This document shows, piece after piece, positions 33,709-41,747 of a DNA stretch of 59,353 nucleotides. Every line of letters starts with the position of its first letter. The stretch's first letter is position 1. Origin of the DNA: Saccharomonospora saliphila YIM 90502 (GTDB lineage Bacteria > Actinomycetota > Actinomycetes > Mycobacteriales > Pseudonocardiaceae); contig NZ_KB912728.1 in the NCBI RefSeq assembly GCF_000383795.1, positions 120,326 through 179,678 of the forward strand, given 5' to 3'. The notes beneath the pieces are model-generated. The model saw only the letters and a program-made list of their open reading frames with translations. It made no database searches and was not told the origin of the DNA. The translations under genes were made by a program, and so were the position numbers.

Positions 33709-34677
33709 TTAGTGGGGTTGCGCCGTCCGTTCGGGTGGGCCATTTCGGTGGCCGACATCGCTGCGGGCGGCGGCGTTGGTGATGGTGCCGCGTTCCTTCC
33801 GGGTGATCACGCCGTCGGCCACCAGCTCGGAGGTCACGTCCTTGACGTGGCGCATGAACGCTCCCTTGTTCGGCCACTCGCCCTCGTCGTCGATGAGGTC
33901 GTTGATGGTGCAGCCGTTGTCGAGGGCGTGGTTGGCGACGTCGCTGTCGACGTCACCGAGCACGACAGTCTCCCGAGAATCCGGTTCGGGGCACGGCCCC
34001 TCCGGCTGCGTCAGATCCTTGATCCAGACATCGCGGAACTCTACGCTTTCGCCTGCTGTCTGACCCCTTGAGTGGTTCTGCAGGCCGACGTAGCCTTCGA
34101 GCCCTCGGCTGCCGTCACCGGTGTAGGTGGCGACCTCGGTGCCGTTGAGGATGACCCGATATTCGTGGCCGATGGCCTCGATCTCCATCGTGTTCCACTC
34201 ACCGATGGGGTTGGTGGCCAGCGGCTCGGCCGGAGCGAAGGTGTAGATGGCACCGGTCCGTGTCAGGGGATCGTCGGTGGCCTCATAGATCTGCACCTCG
34301 TAGCCCTGGTTCACGCCGACCCACGGGTCATCACCGGGATCGGGGAAGCGCATGAACACGCCTGCGTTGTCGGCAGGGTCATGGACCCGGAAGTCGACTC
34401 GCATGGTGAAATCGGTGAACTCGCGCTGGTCGTACCAGAGCAGGCCCATGCCTCCATGCGGCTGGAGCAGCCCGCAGTCGGCGACGACGAAGCCACCGGG
34501 ACCCGCCTGGGTCCATCCGTTCAGCGTCTCGCCGTCGAACAGTGGTACGTAGCCTGCGGGCGGCGTGTGCCGATCCGGGCATGGGTCGGCCTCCCGTGCG
34601 GCGGCCGGTGCGCTCACCAGCAGCGACATCAGCAGTGCCAGGAACAACAGCAACGAGGTGGATCTCTTGCCCAACAT
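33709..34677 (-). CDS. secreted 3-keto-disaccharide hydrolase-domain (DUF1080) protein
   Basis: A 322-residue exported protein. Residues 1-32 form a Sec signal (MLGKRSTSLLLFLALLMSLL ... SAPAAA). Residues about 47-230 form a 3-keto-disaccharide-hydrolase (PF06439) domain: YVPLFDGETLNGWTQAGPGG, RVDFRVHDPADNAGVFMRFP, GYEVQIYEA and GEWNTMEIEAIG. The last 90 residues are a separate module shared almost identically with the 1,327-residue dehydrogenase at 36281. The ATG at 34677 has GGAGGG upstream. Members of this family hydrolyse 3-keto-glycosides or bind sugars. Promoter, leader and signal-peptide DNA are a mirror copy of those of the dehydrogenase gene, so the two are surely co-regulated. Confidence 0.88.
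   Translation of the reverse strand: MLGKRSTSLLLFLALLMSLLVSAPAAAREADPCPDRHTPPAGYVPLFDGETLNGWTQAGPGGFVVADCGLLQPHGGMGLLWYDQREFTDFTMRVDFRVHDPADNAGVFMRFPDPGDDPWVGVNQGYEVQIYEATDDPLTRTGAIYTFAPAEPLATNPIGEWNTMEIEAIGHEYRVILNGTEVATYTGDGSRGLEGYVGLQNHSRGQTAGESVEFRDVWIKDLTQPEGPCPEPDSRETVVLGDVDSDVANHALDNGCTINDLIDDEGEWPNKGAFMRHVKDVTSELVADGVITRKERGTITNAAARSDVGHRNGPPERTAQPH
33750..34005. repeat. duplicated C-terminal module DNA, copy A
   Basis: The reverse complement matches 39973-40232 almost base for base over about 250 bp. It encodes the same tail (ETVVLGDVDS, NHALDNGCTINDLIDDEG, KGAFMRHVKDVTSELVADGV). Such high identity next to diverged enzyme domains suggests recent copying or gene conversion. Confidence 0.88.
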
Positions 34678-34730
34678 GGTCCCTCCGGGTGGGGTTGCTG
34701 GCCGCACACAAGATCGCGCATGGGAGACTT

Positions 34731-34751
34731 AGTAATGAAACTATCTTCACT
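34731..34751. promoter_or_regulatory. putative ROK-repressor operator, hydrolase side
   Basis: A 21-bp A/T-rich imperfect palindrome (AGTAATGAA to TTCACT) lies just downstream of the hydrolase promoter -10 box. It is conserved base for base, apart from two changes, at the matching place of the second promoter (36207-36227), while surrounding positions vary more. That suggests a repressor binding site. Confidence 0.5.
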
Positions 34752-34764
34752 ATCTCGCTGGAGT

Positions 34765-34793
34765 TGTATATCGCCTGCGAGGTGTAGCGTCAA
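34765..34793 (-). promoter_or_regulatory. sigma-70-type promoter of the hydrolase gene
   Basis: On the minus strand TTGACG (34793-34788) and TATACA (34770-34765) are separated by 17 bases, a near-consensus housekeeping promoter. The -35 box lies only 9 bases from the ROK regulator start codon, so the regulator's own promoter must overlap this region. Confidence 0.75.
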
Positions 34794-34802
34794 GGGGTCG
34801 CG

Positions 34803-36014
34803 ATGCAAGCTGGTGGTAATCCGCAGACGCTGCGGCTGATGAACTGCGCCGCGGTACTGACCGTCCTCCAAGAGGTGGGGGCGGCCCGCGTGACGGAACT
34901 GATGCGAGCGACCGGCCTGTCCCGTCCGACGGTCACCGCGGCCGTCTCCACGCTGATCGACGACGGCCTGGTCGAAGAGGCCGAGACGCTTGAGGCCGAC
35001 GTGCCTCGGATGGGTCGGCCCGCGCGCGTGTTGAGGTTCCGCGCCGACGCCCGGTATGTGCTCGGCGTCGATGTCGGCCCGCACCGGGTCTACTGCGAGG
35101 TCGCCGACCTCAACGGAACCATCGTCGCCCGTCAGCGCCGCGACGTGACCGCCGAGGGCGACGCGCATGCCAACCTGCTCGACGGTGTCGAGGCGACCAT
35201 GAGCGAGGTCCTCGCCAAGGCGGGGGTCCCGCTGTCCGCGCTCGCCTCGGTGGGCGTCGGTATGCCGGGCATCGTTGACCCGCGCCGCGGTGCCGTGGTG
35301 CAGGCGCCCTCCATGCCCGGCCGGGACTTTCTCGAACTCGGCCGCTTGCTCCAGCGCAACGTCAGCTGCCCTGTGCACGTCGAGAACGACGTCAACCTCG
35401 CCGCCATGGCCGAACGATGGCGCGGCGCGGGCAGCCAGACCGACAACCTGCTCCTCGTGCAGTGGGGGTCTCGGGTCGGTGCCGCGGTGCTGTTGCGGGA
35501 CCAGCTGCTCCGCGGTGCCCACGACGCCGCCGGTGAAATCGGGTTCGTCGATCTCGAGGACGAGCCGCAGGGGGTGCAGGCCGGTGGACACGGCCCGCTC
35601 GAGTCTTCTGTCGGGACCGCGTGGATCGTGCGCCGTGCCCGCAGCCTCGGCGATGACCGGAGCACGGACGCCGCGGCTGTCCTCACCGCCGCGGCCGACG
35701 GCGACGCGCGAGCGCTCCAGGTGGTCGACGAGGTCTGCGCCCGTCTCGCGCGCGGCCTCGCCCCCTTCCTCCTGGCAGTCGACCCCGAACTCGTGATCAT
35801 CGGTGGGGGCATCGTCCTGGCCGGCGACGCCGTCCTCACCGCTCTCCGGCACCACCTGACCAAACGCGTGATCGTCGTACCCCGAATAGCGCTCTCGCGC
35901 CTCGGCGACGACGCGGTCGCGCTCGGTGCTGTGCACATAGCCCTCACCGAGGCCCACCGACGCCTCCTGGACCCCTACACCGCGCCGAACACGAAGCCGG
36001 TCACTCGGCGCTGA
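34803..36014 (+). CDS. ROK-family transcriptional repressor (NagC/XylR type)
   Basis: A 403-residue regulator. Residues about 15-80 form a MarR-like winged helix (VTELMRATGLSRPTVTAAVS ... LIDDGLV). The remainder is a ROK sugar-binding domain with GVDVGPHRVYCEV, GVGMPGIVDP and VENDVNLAAMAERW. The ROK zinc cysteine motif is not conserved here, unlike the kinase at 32578. The ATG at 34803 abuts the hydrolase promoter. It sits between two mirrored promoters carrying the same palindrome, so it likely represses both until the sugar is present. Confidence 0.88.
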   Translation: MQAGGNPQTLRLMNCAAVLTVLQEVGAARVTELMRATGLSRPTVTAAVSTLIDDGLVEEAETLEADVPRMGRPARVLRFRADARYVLGVDVGPHRVYCEVADLNGTIVARQRRDVTAEGDAHANLLDGVEATMSEVLAKAGVPLSALASVGVGMPGIVDPRRGAVVQAPSMPGRDFLELGRLLQRNVSCPVHVENDVNLAAMAERWRGAGSQTDNLLLVQWGSRVGAAVLLRDQLLRGAHDAAGEIGFVDLEDEPQGVQAGGHGPLESSVGTAWIVRRARSLGDDRSTDAAAVLTAAADGDARALQVVDEVCARLARGLAPFLLAVDPELVIIGGGIVLAGDAVLTALRHHLTKRVIVVPRIALSRLGDDAVALGAVHIALTEAHRRLLDPYTAPNTKPVTRR

Positions 36015-36164
36015 CTCTGTCCGTCCTCCGGGAAAGTTCCGGCACCGGCGACGTCGGGCGCGGTGGCCTCGGGCAGCTCCGGTACCAGCACGAACGGCCC
36101 GGTACCGCGGCGCCGTTCCTCGGCCGCGGCGTCGGCCGGCCACCACCGGCTTGGCTCGCGACCC

Positions 36165-36193
36165 TTGACGCTACACCGCGTAGGCGATATACA
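36165..36193 (+). promoter_or_regulatory. sigma-70-type promoter of the sugar dehydrogenase gene
   Basis: TTGACG at 36165-36170 and TATACA at 36188-36193 with a 17-base spacer, identical in boxes and spacing to the mirrored promoter at 34765-34793. Transcription would begin near 36200, leaving an 80-base leader that contains the palindrome. Confidence 0.75.
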
Positions 36194-36206
36194 GCTCCAG
36201 CAACAT

Positions 36207-36227
36207 AGTGAGGATAGTTTCATTACT
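36207..36227. promoter_or_regulatory. putative ROK-repressor operator, dehydrogenase side
   Basis: An imperfect palindrome (AGTGAGGAT to TTCATTACT) lies just downstream of the expected transcription start. It is the counterpart of the site at 34731-34751. Binding here would block transcription, fitting repression by the intervening ROK protein. Confidence 0.5.
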
Positions 36228-36280
36228 AAGTCTTCCATGCACGATCTTGAGCGCGACCGGCGACCCCACCCGGAGGGACC

Positions 36281-39200
36281 ATGTTGGGCAAGAGATCCAC
36301 CTCGTTGAAGAGATCCACCTCGTTGCTGTTGTTCCTGGCACTGTTGGTGTCGCTTCTGGTGAGCTCGCCGGCCGCCGCGCAGGAGGCCGGCGATGCGCAG
36401 GACCCGGGCTCCACGTTCGCGGAGCTGTCCGCGGGTGACGAGTTCGAGAAGGTGCTGCTGACTCCGGATGTGCCGGAGCCGATGACGATGGACATCGCGC
36501 CTGACGGCAGGGTGTTCATGGCCAGCCGTGATGGCGTGATCCGGATATTTCATCCGGAGACCGAGCAGGTGACCGTCGCGGCCGAGTTGAGTGTGTTCGA
36601 CGATCATCCGTTGCCGTCGAATCCTGACTTCGAAGGATCGAAGAACCAGGAGGGCGGGCTCCTGGGGCTGGCGCTGGATCCCGACTTCGAGTCGAACGGC
36701 TGGGTGTACGCCTACTACACCAGCAGAGACGAGAAGAACCATTTCTTGTCCCGCTTCGCGGTCCAGGACAACGAACTGGACGTGGCGTCCGAAGTCGTCC
36801 TGTTGAAGGTGCCGTACAACAAGACCCACTGCTGTCACGTGGCAGGGGACCTCGAGTTCGACTCCGCGGGGAACCTGTATCTGAGCACCGGCGACGAGTC
36901 GCCGCCGGATCTGAACGACCAGTACTCGCCGCTCGATAACCGGCCGACCCATTGGTACAACGACGACCGCAGGACGTCGGGCAACACGAACGACCTGCGC
37001 GGGAAGATCCTGCGGATCACACCGCAGCCGGACGGCTCCTACACGATCCCCGAGGGCAACCTGTTCCCGGCGGAGGAGTACAACCAGGACCTGACGCGGC
37101 CGGAGATCTACGCGATGGGCTTCCGGAACCCGTTCCGGATCTCGATCGACCCGGCGACCGATCGGCTGCACATCGGCAACTACGGTCCCGACCGGCTGGG
37201 GGAATGGACCGAGCGCGGACCGTGGGGCTTCGATCAGTACATGACGACGTCGGAGCCGGCGAACTTCGGCTACCCGTACTGCATCGGAAACAACTACCCG
37301 TACCGTCAGTGGGACTACGAGAGCGACCAGCCACGGGGCGACTTCTACGACTGCGAGAACGGCCCGGTCAACGACTCGCCGAACAACACCGGGCTCGAAC
37401 AGCTTCCGCCGGTGAAGCCGGCGACCATCTATTACCCACGCAGCTGGGCCGGGTGGCCGGACACGTGGGTCGGATGGCCCGACCGGCCGATCAACCCCAT
37501 TCCGGAGCCGTTCCTGAACATGGGCACCGGCGCCGGGGGACCGATGTCCGGGCCGGTGTATCGCTACGACGAAAACCTCGAGTCCGACACCAAGTTCCCC
37601 GAACACTACGACGGACGCTGGTTCCTGCTGGACTACCACCGCGGCCACGTCAAGACAGCCGCGCTCGACGACAACGAGAACGTCACCGCGATCGACGACT
37701 TCATGCCCGGCGAGACCTGGTCCCGCCTCATGGACGGCACGTTCGGCCCGGACGGCTCGCTTTACGTCCTCGAAGGCGGCGGCTTCGGACCCAGTGCCAA
37801 CGCGGGCCTCTACCGTATCGACTACGTCAGCAACGACTCTCCTCCTCTCGACGAGTGCGTGGTCGACGACTTCAGTGGGAGCGAGCTCGATCGTGAGATG
37901 TGGTCGACGATCGTGCGCGAGAATCCCGATGGTTACCGGCAGGCCGACGGCGCGCTGGAAATCGACATGCTGCAAGGTGACATGATCAGCAACCACCTGA
38001 GCGGCAACGTCAACACCGACGCGCAGAACTTGATCCTCACGCCGGTTCCGGACGAGCGATGGACCGCCGAGGTCACCGTCGCGATGCCGGAGAACCCTGT
38101 CCGGCACGATCAGGCCGGATTCATCATCCATGCCGACGACGAGAACTTCACCAAGGCAGCGTTCTTCCCTCCGGTCGGTGACCAGGCCGATGGACGGTTC
38201 GAGTACCTCTACCATGAGAATGGTGAGATCCGCTATCAGAGTGGAGTCGACAACCCGGCTGTTCCGGATGCGCCATCGACGCTCAGCCTCCGGCTGACCA
38301 GTGATGGCGAGAACGTGACCGCCGAGTATTCCCGGGACGGGCAGACGTGGGTCAACGTGGGGAGACCGGCCCCGATCTCGCGATACGACAACCCCAGGTT
38401 CGGGTTCTTCGCCGCGCATGGTCCCAATGAGATCGAGAGCCCGTTGACCGCGAGGTTCACCGACTTCTCCTTGTGTACCGCGTCCGACGCGGAACCGCCC
38501 GCGTGTGCGGAGCCGACGGTCGACGCGGGCTACCGTCCGCTGTGGGACGGGTCGACGCTGAACGGGTGGAACCAGGCCGGACCGGGCGGGTTCACCGTCG
38601 TCCCGGACGCGGACCGCGAGGGTACGTGTGCTCTCGAAACGGTCGGCGATCCGGAAGGGCTGGGGATGCTGTGGTATGAGGAGCAGTTCGAGTCCTACCG
38701 GTTGCATCTCGACTTCAAGGCCGTGGCCGAGAACGACAACTCGGGGGTGTTCTTCGGATTCCCCGATCCCGGTGACGACCCCTGGATCGGCGTGCGCCAG
38801 GGCTACGAGATCCAGATCGACGACACCGGTGGCCGACCCGACGCTCCGGACAGCTCCAAGACCGGGTCGATCTACACCTTCCAGGCGCCGACGTCGTTCC
38901 CGACCGTCCCCGGTCAGTGGAACGAGATGGAGATCGAGGTCGATGACCCGATGGTCCGGGTGTGGATCAACGACGTGCTGGTCAACGAGTACGAGAACCC
39001 GGAAGGCTCGGGACGCGACCTGTCCTCCGGCTACATCGGGATCCAGAACAACCGCGTGTCGGACAACGTGTTCTTCCGCGACCTCTGGGTCAAGGAACTC
39101 ACCGATGAGCTGACGGTGGATGCCTCGGTGGAGCCAGTGGAGCCCGACGGCACCAACGGTTGGTACGTGTCGCCGGTGACGCTGAGCCTGGAGTCGAACA

Positions 39201-40264
39201 ATCCCGATGCGGAGTTGCAGTGGCGTCCGCGGACCGATGAGTCCGAGTGGCGCACGTGGACCGAACCCGTGGTGTTCGACGCGGACGGTGTCCACAACAT
39301 CGATTATCGGGCGGTGGTTCCCGGCGACGGTGGCGAGCCGGCGGAGAAGGAGATCCTCGTCGGAGAGAACGGGTTCGATTTCAGCGAGTCCGAGTTCAGT
39401 GTGCGGCAGGGTGACACGGTCAAGTTCCAGTACGTTCCCGGCTACGCACACGATGTGGTGATCACCGACGAGAGCGGCACGGTGCTGGCGTCTCGTCCGC
39501 TGGGATCGGATTGGGAGGACGACCCGTTCTTCTACGAGGCAGCCGAGGTGGGCACGTACTACGTCTACTGCACACCGCACTCGAGTCGGCCGGATCCTGA
39601 TGATCCGACGACGTGGACCGGTATGGTCTCGACGTTCGAGGTGCAGCCGTCGGGTGGTCCTGGTGAGCAGACCGGGATCGAGGAGATCGAGTTCTTGGTC
39701 GATCAGACGGCTCCCGCCACGGAGGCGTCCCTGCAGGGCGAGCAAGCCGGTGATGTCTTCACCGGGCCGGTGACGGTGCGCCTGGATGCGCAGGACGCCA
39801 CCTCCGGCGTCGCGCGGACGCAGTACCGGATGGCCGGTGAGCCGGAGCCGACGGTCTACACCGAGCCGTTCGTCGTGCCCGGCCCCGGTGACTACACGGT
39901 GGAGTTCCGGTCGGTGGACGTGGCAGGCACGGTCGAGGACTGGCGGTCGGTGGAGTTCACCATCGGCGAGCCGGGGCCGTGTCCCGAGCCGGATTCTCGG
40001 GAGACTGTCGTGCTCGGTGACGTCGACAGCGGCGTCGCCAACCACGCCCTCGACAACGGCTGCACCATCAACGACCTCATCGACGACGAGGGCGAGTGGC
40101 CAAACAAGGGAGCGTTCATGCGCCACGTCAAGGACGTGACCTCCGAGCTGGTGGCCGACGGCGTGATCACCCGCAAGGAACGCGGCACCATCACCAACGC
40201 CGCCGCCCGCAGCGATGTCGGCCGCCGAGGTGGCCCACCCGCGGGAGGCGCACGACCCTACTGA
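36281..40264 (+). CDS. secreted multidomain PQQ-type sugar dehydrogenase with cupredoxin domain
   Basis: A 1,327-residue exported protein. Domains in order: signal peptide 1-40; glucose/sorbosone dehydrogenase beta-propeller about 45-520 (EGGLLGLALDPDF, LRGKILRITPQPDG, GFRNPFRISIDPATD); a DUF1349-like jelly roll about 530-735; a 3-keto-disaccharide-hydrolase domain about 750-935 (YRPLWDGSTLNGW, GVFFGFPDPGDDPW); a linker; a cupredoxin about 1025-1125 with a full type-1 copper set, His1057, Cys1097, His1100 and Met1115; an Ig-like/OmpL47-type domain about 1135-1230; and a 90-residue C-terminal module shared with the hydrolase at 33709. The propeller could oxidise a sugar with PQQ and pass electrons to the attached copper centre. 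ATG 36281 follows GGAGGGACC. No cell-wall anchor (LPXTG) is present. Confidence 0.85.
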   Translation: MLGKRSTSLKRSTSLLLFLALLVSLLVSSPAAAQEAGDAQDPGSTFAELSAGDEFEKVLLTPDVPEPMTMDIAPDGRVFMASRDGVIRIFHPETEQVTVAAELSVFDDHPLPSNPDFEGSKNQEGGLLGLALDPDFESNGWVYAYYTSRDEKNHFLSRFAVQDNELDVASEVVLLKVPYNKTHCCHVAGDLEFDSAGNLYLSTGDESPPDLNDQYSPLDNRPTHWYNDDRRTSGNTNDLRGKILRITPQPDGSYTIPEGNLFPAEEYNQDLTRPEIYAMGFRNPFRISIDPATDRLHIGNYGPDRLGEWTERGPWGFDQYMTTSEPANFGYPYCIGNNYPYRQWDYESDQPRGDFYDCENGPVNDSPNNTGLEQLPPVKPATIYYPRSWAGWPDTWVGWPDRPINPIPEPFLNMGTGAGGPMSGPVYRYDENLESDTKFPEHYDGRWFLLDYHRGHVKTAALDDNENVTAIDDFMPGETWSRLMDGTFGPDGSLYVLEGGGFGPSANAGLYRIDYVSNDSPPLDECVVDDFSGSELDREMWSTIVRENPDGYRQADGALEIDMLQGDMISNHLSGNVNTDAQNLILTPVPDERWTAEVTVAMPENPVRHDQAGFIIHADDENFTKAAFFPPVGDQADGRFEYLYHENGEIRYQSGVDNPAVPDAPSTLSLRLTSDGENVTAEYSRDGQTWVNVGRPAPISRYDNPRFGFFAAHGPNEIESPLTARFTDFSLCTASDAEPPACAEPTVDAGYRPLWDGSTLNGWNQAGPGGFTVVPDADREGTCALETVGDPEGLGMLWYEEQFESYRLHLDFKAVAENDNSGVFFGFPDPGDDPWIGVRQGYEIQIDDTGGRPDAPDSSKTGSIYTFQAPTSFPTVPGQWNEMEIEVDDPMVRVWINDVLVNEYENPEGSGRDLSSGYIGIQNNRVSDNVFFRDLWVKELTDELTVDASVEPVEPDGTNGWYVSPVTLSLESNNPDAELQWRPRTDESEWRTWTEPVVFDADGVHNIDYRAVVPGDGGEPAEKEILVGENGFDFSESEFSVRQGDTVKFQYVPGYAHDVVITDESGTVLASRPLGSDWEDDPFFYEAAEVGTYYVYCTPHSSRPDPDDPTTWTGMVSTFEVQPSGGPGEQTGIEEIEFLVDQTAPATEASLQGEQAGDVFTGPVTVRLDAQDATSGVARTQYRMAGEPEPTVYTEPFVVPGPGDYTVEFRSVDVAGTVEDWRSVEFTIGEPGPCPEPDSRETVVLGDVDSGVANHALDNGCTINDLIDDEGEWPNKGAFMRHVKDVTSELVADGVITRKERGTITNAAARSDVGRRGGPPAGGARPY
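36290..36325. repeat. 18-bp tandem duplication in signal peptide
   Basis: AAGAGATCCACCTCGTTG occurs twice in a row, so the signal peptide reads KRSTSLKRSTSL. The duplicate adds six residues and two more positive charges before the hydrophobic core. The frame is kept. The mirrored hydrolase gene has a single copy. Confidence 0.9.
39973..40232. repeat. duplicated C-terminal module DNA, copy B
   Basis: This is the second copy of the tail module, at the 3' end of the dehydrogenase gene, in inverted orientation relative to copy A. Differences are a handful of single bases, mostly silent. The extreme C-termini after this block differ. Confidence 0.88.
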
Positions 40265-40276
40265 ACGAACGAACCC

Positions 40277-40317
40277 GTCGTCATCGGCCGGCCCGCACCT
40301 GGCCGGCCGATGACGAC
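40277..40317. terminator. strong hairpin terminator after the dehydrogenase gene
   Basis: GTCGTCATCGGCCGGCC (40277-40293) pairs perfectly over 17 bp with 40301-40317 around a 7-base loop. It starts 13 bases after the stop codon. There is no T-run, as is common in actinomycetes. It separates the dehydrogenase gene from the ABC transporter operon. Confidence 0.85.
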
Positions 40318-40405
40318 CACCAGACCCGACCGAGCCGCCCCCACGCCCGAAATCGCACCCCAGATGCCATCGGAGAGCGCGTTCTTGAGATGGGGAAGGC
40401 GGCCA

Positions 40406-40451
40406 CGAATCGGTTTCGATGCTTGACCGGGATTGACCGGTTCATTACGTT
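40406..40451 (+). promoter_or_regulatory. probable promoter of the sugar ABC operon
   Basis: TTGACC (40423-40428) and TACGTT (40446-40451) are 17 bases apart. A small palindrome CGAATCGGTTTCG (40406-40418) lies just upstream of the -35 box. A second set of boxes (TTGACG near 40,457) overlaps. The leader to the first gene would be about 150 bases. Nothing else is seen in 40318-40607. Confidence 0.45.
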
Positions 40452-40607
40452 GACGTTGTTGTCTACATTGGCCTAGTCAAATTCGAATACGGTGGTCTGG
40501 TCGCTCCGCGGGGGCGTCGACCGCTGTGGGGACCTTGCGCCACTGCCTGCGCCGAGCGATCCGGCGCGGTGTCACTGAATTGCGTCCGGGACGGAGGAGC
40601 TGGTCAG

Positions 40608-41651
40608 ATGCGGAGACTGAGGACCATGAAGGTGGCCGCAGTGGGAACGGCCCTCGCGCTGACCGCGGCCTGCGGTGGCGGTGGGGCGACCCAGGAGGGC
40701 TCGGGCAACGGCGACGGGCAGTTCGTCATCGGGGTCAGCAACACGCTGGCCGGAAACGGGTGGCGGGAGCAGATGGTGTGCTCCATCAAGGCGGAGGCGC
40801 TCGCCAGCGGTCAGGTCTCCGAGGTGGTGGTGATCTCGGAGAACGCCGGGCCGACCGAACAGGTGCAGCACCTGCAAAACCTGATCTCGCAGGGCGTTGA
40901 CGCGATCGTCGTGAATCCGTCCGATCCCGAACAGCTGAACGGCATCATCGAGCAGGCCGACGCGCAAGGCATCGCCGTGGTCTCCGTGGATTCCGCGGTC
41001 TCCACCGACGCGGCGCACGTCGTCACCAACGACCAGGTCGAGTGGGGCCGTCTGGGCATGGAGTGGCTGGCCGAGGAGGTCGGCGGGCAGGGCGAGCTGC
41101 TCTACGTCCGCGGAATCGAAGGCGTGCAGGCCGACGTGGACCGGCACAAGGGAGTGATGGCGGCGCTGGAGGAGTACCCGGACATCACCCTGCGGACCGT
41201 CTGGAGTGGCTGGGACTACACCAAGGCCGGTGAGCAGGCAGTGCAGCAGTTCAGCGCCGGTGACTTCGCGGGCGTCTGGACCACGGGCGCCGACTACACG
41301 GTGGTCAACGCGATCCAGTCCGCGGGCAAGGAGGCGGTGCCCGTCACCGGCCAGGACACCAACGCCTTCCTGGGACAGCTCATCGAGGGCGCGCCTGGAG
41401 CGGTGGTGACCAACCCGGCCGTGATCGGTGCCGTGGGCACGGACATCGCGCTGAAGGTCCTCAACGGTGAGGACGTCACGCGCGAGACCACGCTGACCCC
41501 TGAGCTGTGGTCGATGGAGGAGGACACCCAGCGGATGACGGAGGCGTACGACCCCCAGCGTCCTCCGACGTCGAGTGCCGCGGTCGACATCGACTACCCG
41601 CTGCAGATGACCAAGGAACAGCTGTACGCCTGCACGGGCCCGGGCGAGTAA
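40608..41651 (+). CDS. sugar ABC transporter substrate-binding lipoprotein
   Basis: A 347-residue type 1 periplasmic-binding protein of the ribose/autoinducer-2 family. The lipobox LTAAC gives a lipid-anchored Cys near residue 23, followed by a Gly/Ser-rich linker. Core text includes FVIGVSNTLAGNGWREQM, LISQGVDAIVVNPSDP and AVVSVDSAVS. ATG 40608 has GGAGG 10 bases upstream; ATG 40626 is an in-frame alternative. It captures a sugar outside the membrane for the permeases encoded downstream. Confidence 0.9.
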   Translation: MRRLRTMKVAAVGTALALTAACGGGGATQEGSGNGDGQFVIGVSNTLAGNGWREQMVCSIKAEALASGQVSEVVVISENAGPTEQVQHLQNLISQGVDAIVVNPSDPEQLNGIIEQADAQGIAVVSVDSAVSTDAAHVVTNDQVEWGRLGMEWLAEEVGGQGELLYVRGIEGVQADVDRHKGVMAALEEYPDITLRTVWSGWDYTKAGEQAVQQFSAGDFAGVWTTGADYTVVNAIQSAGKEAVPVTGQDTNAFLGQLIEGAPGAVVTNPAVIGAVGTDIALKVLNGEDVTRETTLTPELWSMEEDTQRMTEAYDPQRPPTSSAAVDIDYPLQMTKEQLYACTGPGE

Positions 41652-41747
41652 GACGGCGAGGCCACGGCCTCACCTGGTCCCCAGCGCGTGGAGCGGCGCC
41701 TGCCCGGCCCGCTCCACGCGCGTGCCCCGACAGAACGAAAGAGCACC

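Larger units (their letters stand above)
34575..34800. repeat. inverted duplicate, left copy: promoter, leader and signal-peptide DNA
   Basis: Read in reverse, this stretch runs in parallel with 36158-36405: promoter boxes, palindrome, ribosome binding site GGAGGGACC and the codons for the signal peptide. Matches are dense across about 225 bases with scattered substitutions. The copies face outward from the ROK repressor gene. Confidence 0.85.
36158..36405. repeat. inverted duplicate, right copy: promoter, leader and signal-peptide DNA
   Basis: This is the partner of 34575-34800. It differs by scattered substitutions and by an 18-bp tandem duplication in the signal-peptide codons at 36290-36325. 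The duplicated block ends shortly after the signal-peptide cleavage region, where the two proteins diverge. Confidence 0.85.

Noticed and set aside
35975-40126. A 1,383-codon open frame opposite the sugar dehydrogenase
   Set aside because: Its text is low-complexity Val/Arg/Asp/His typical of antisense GC-rich frames. The plus strand has a signal peptide and coherent domains.
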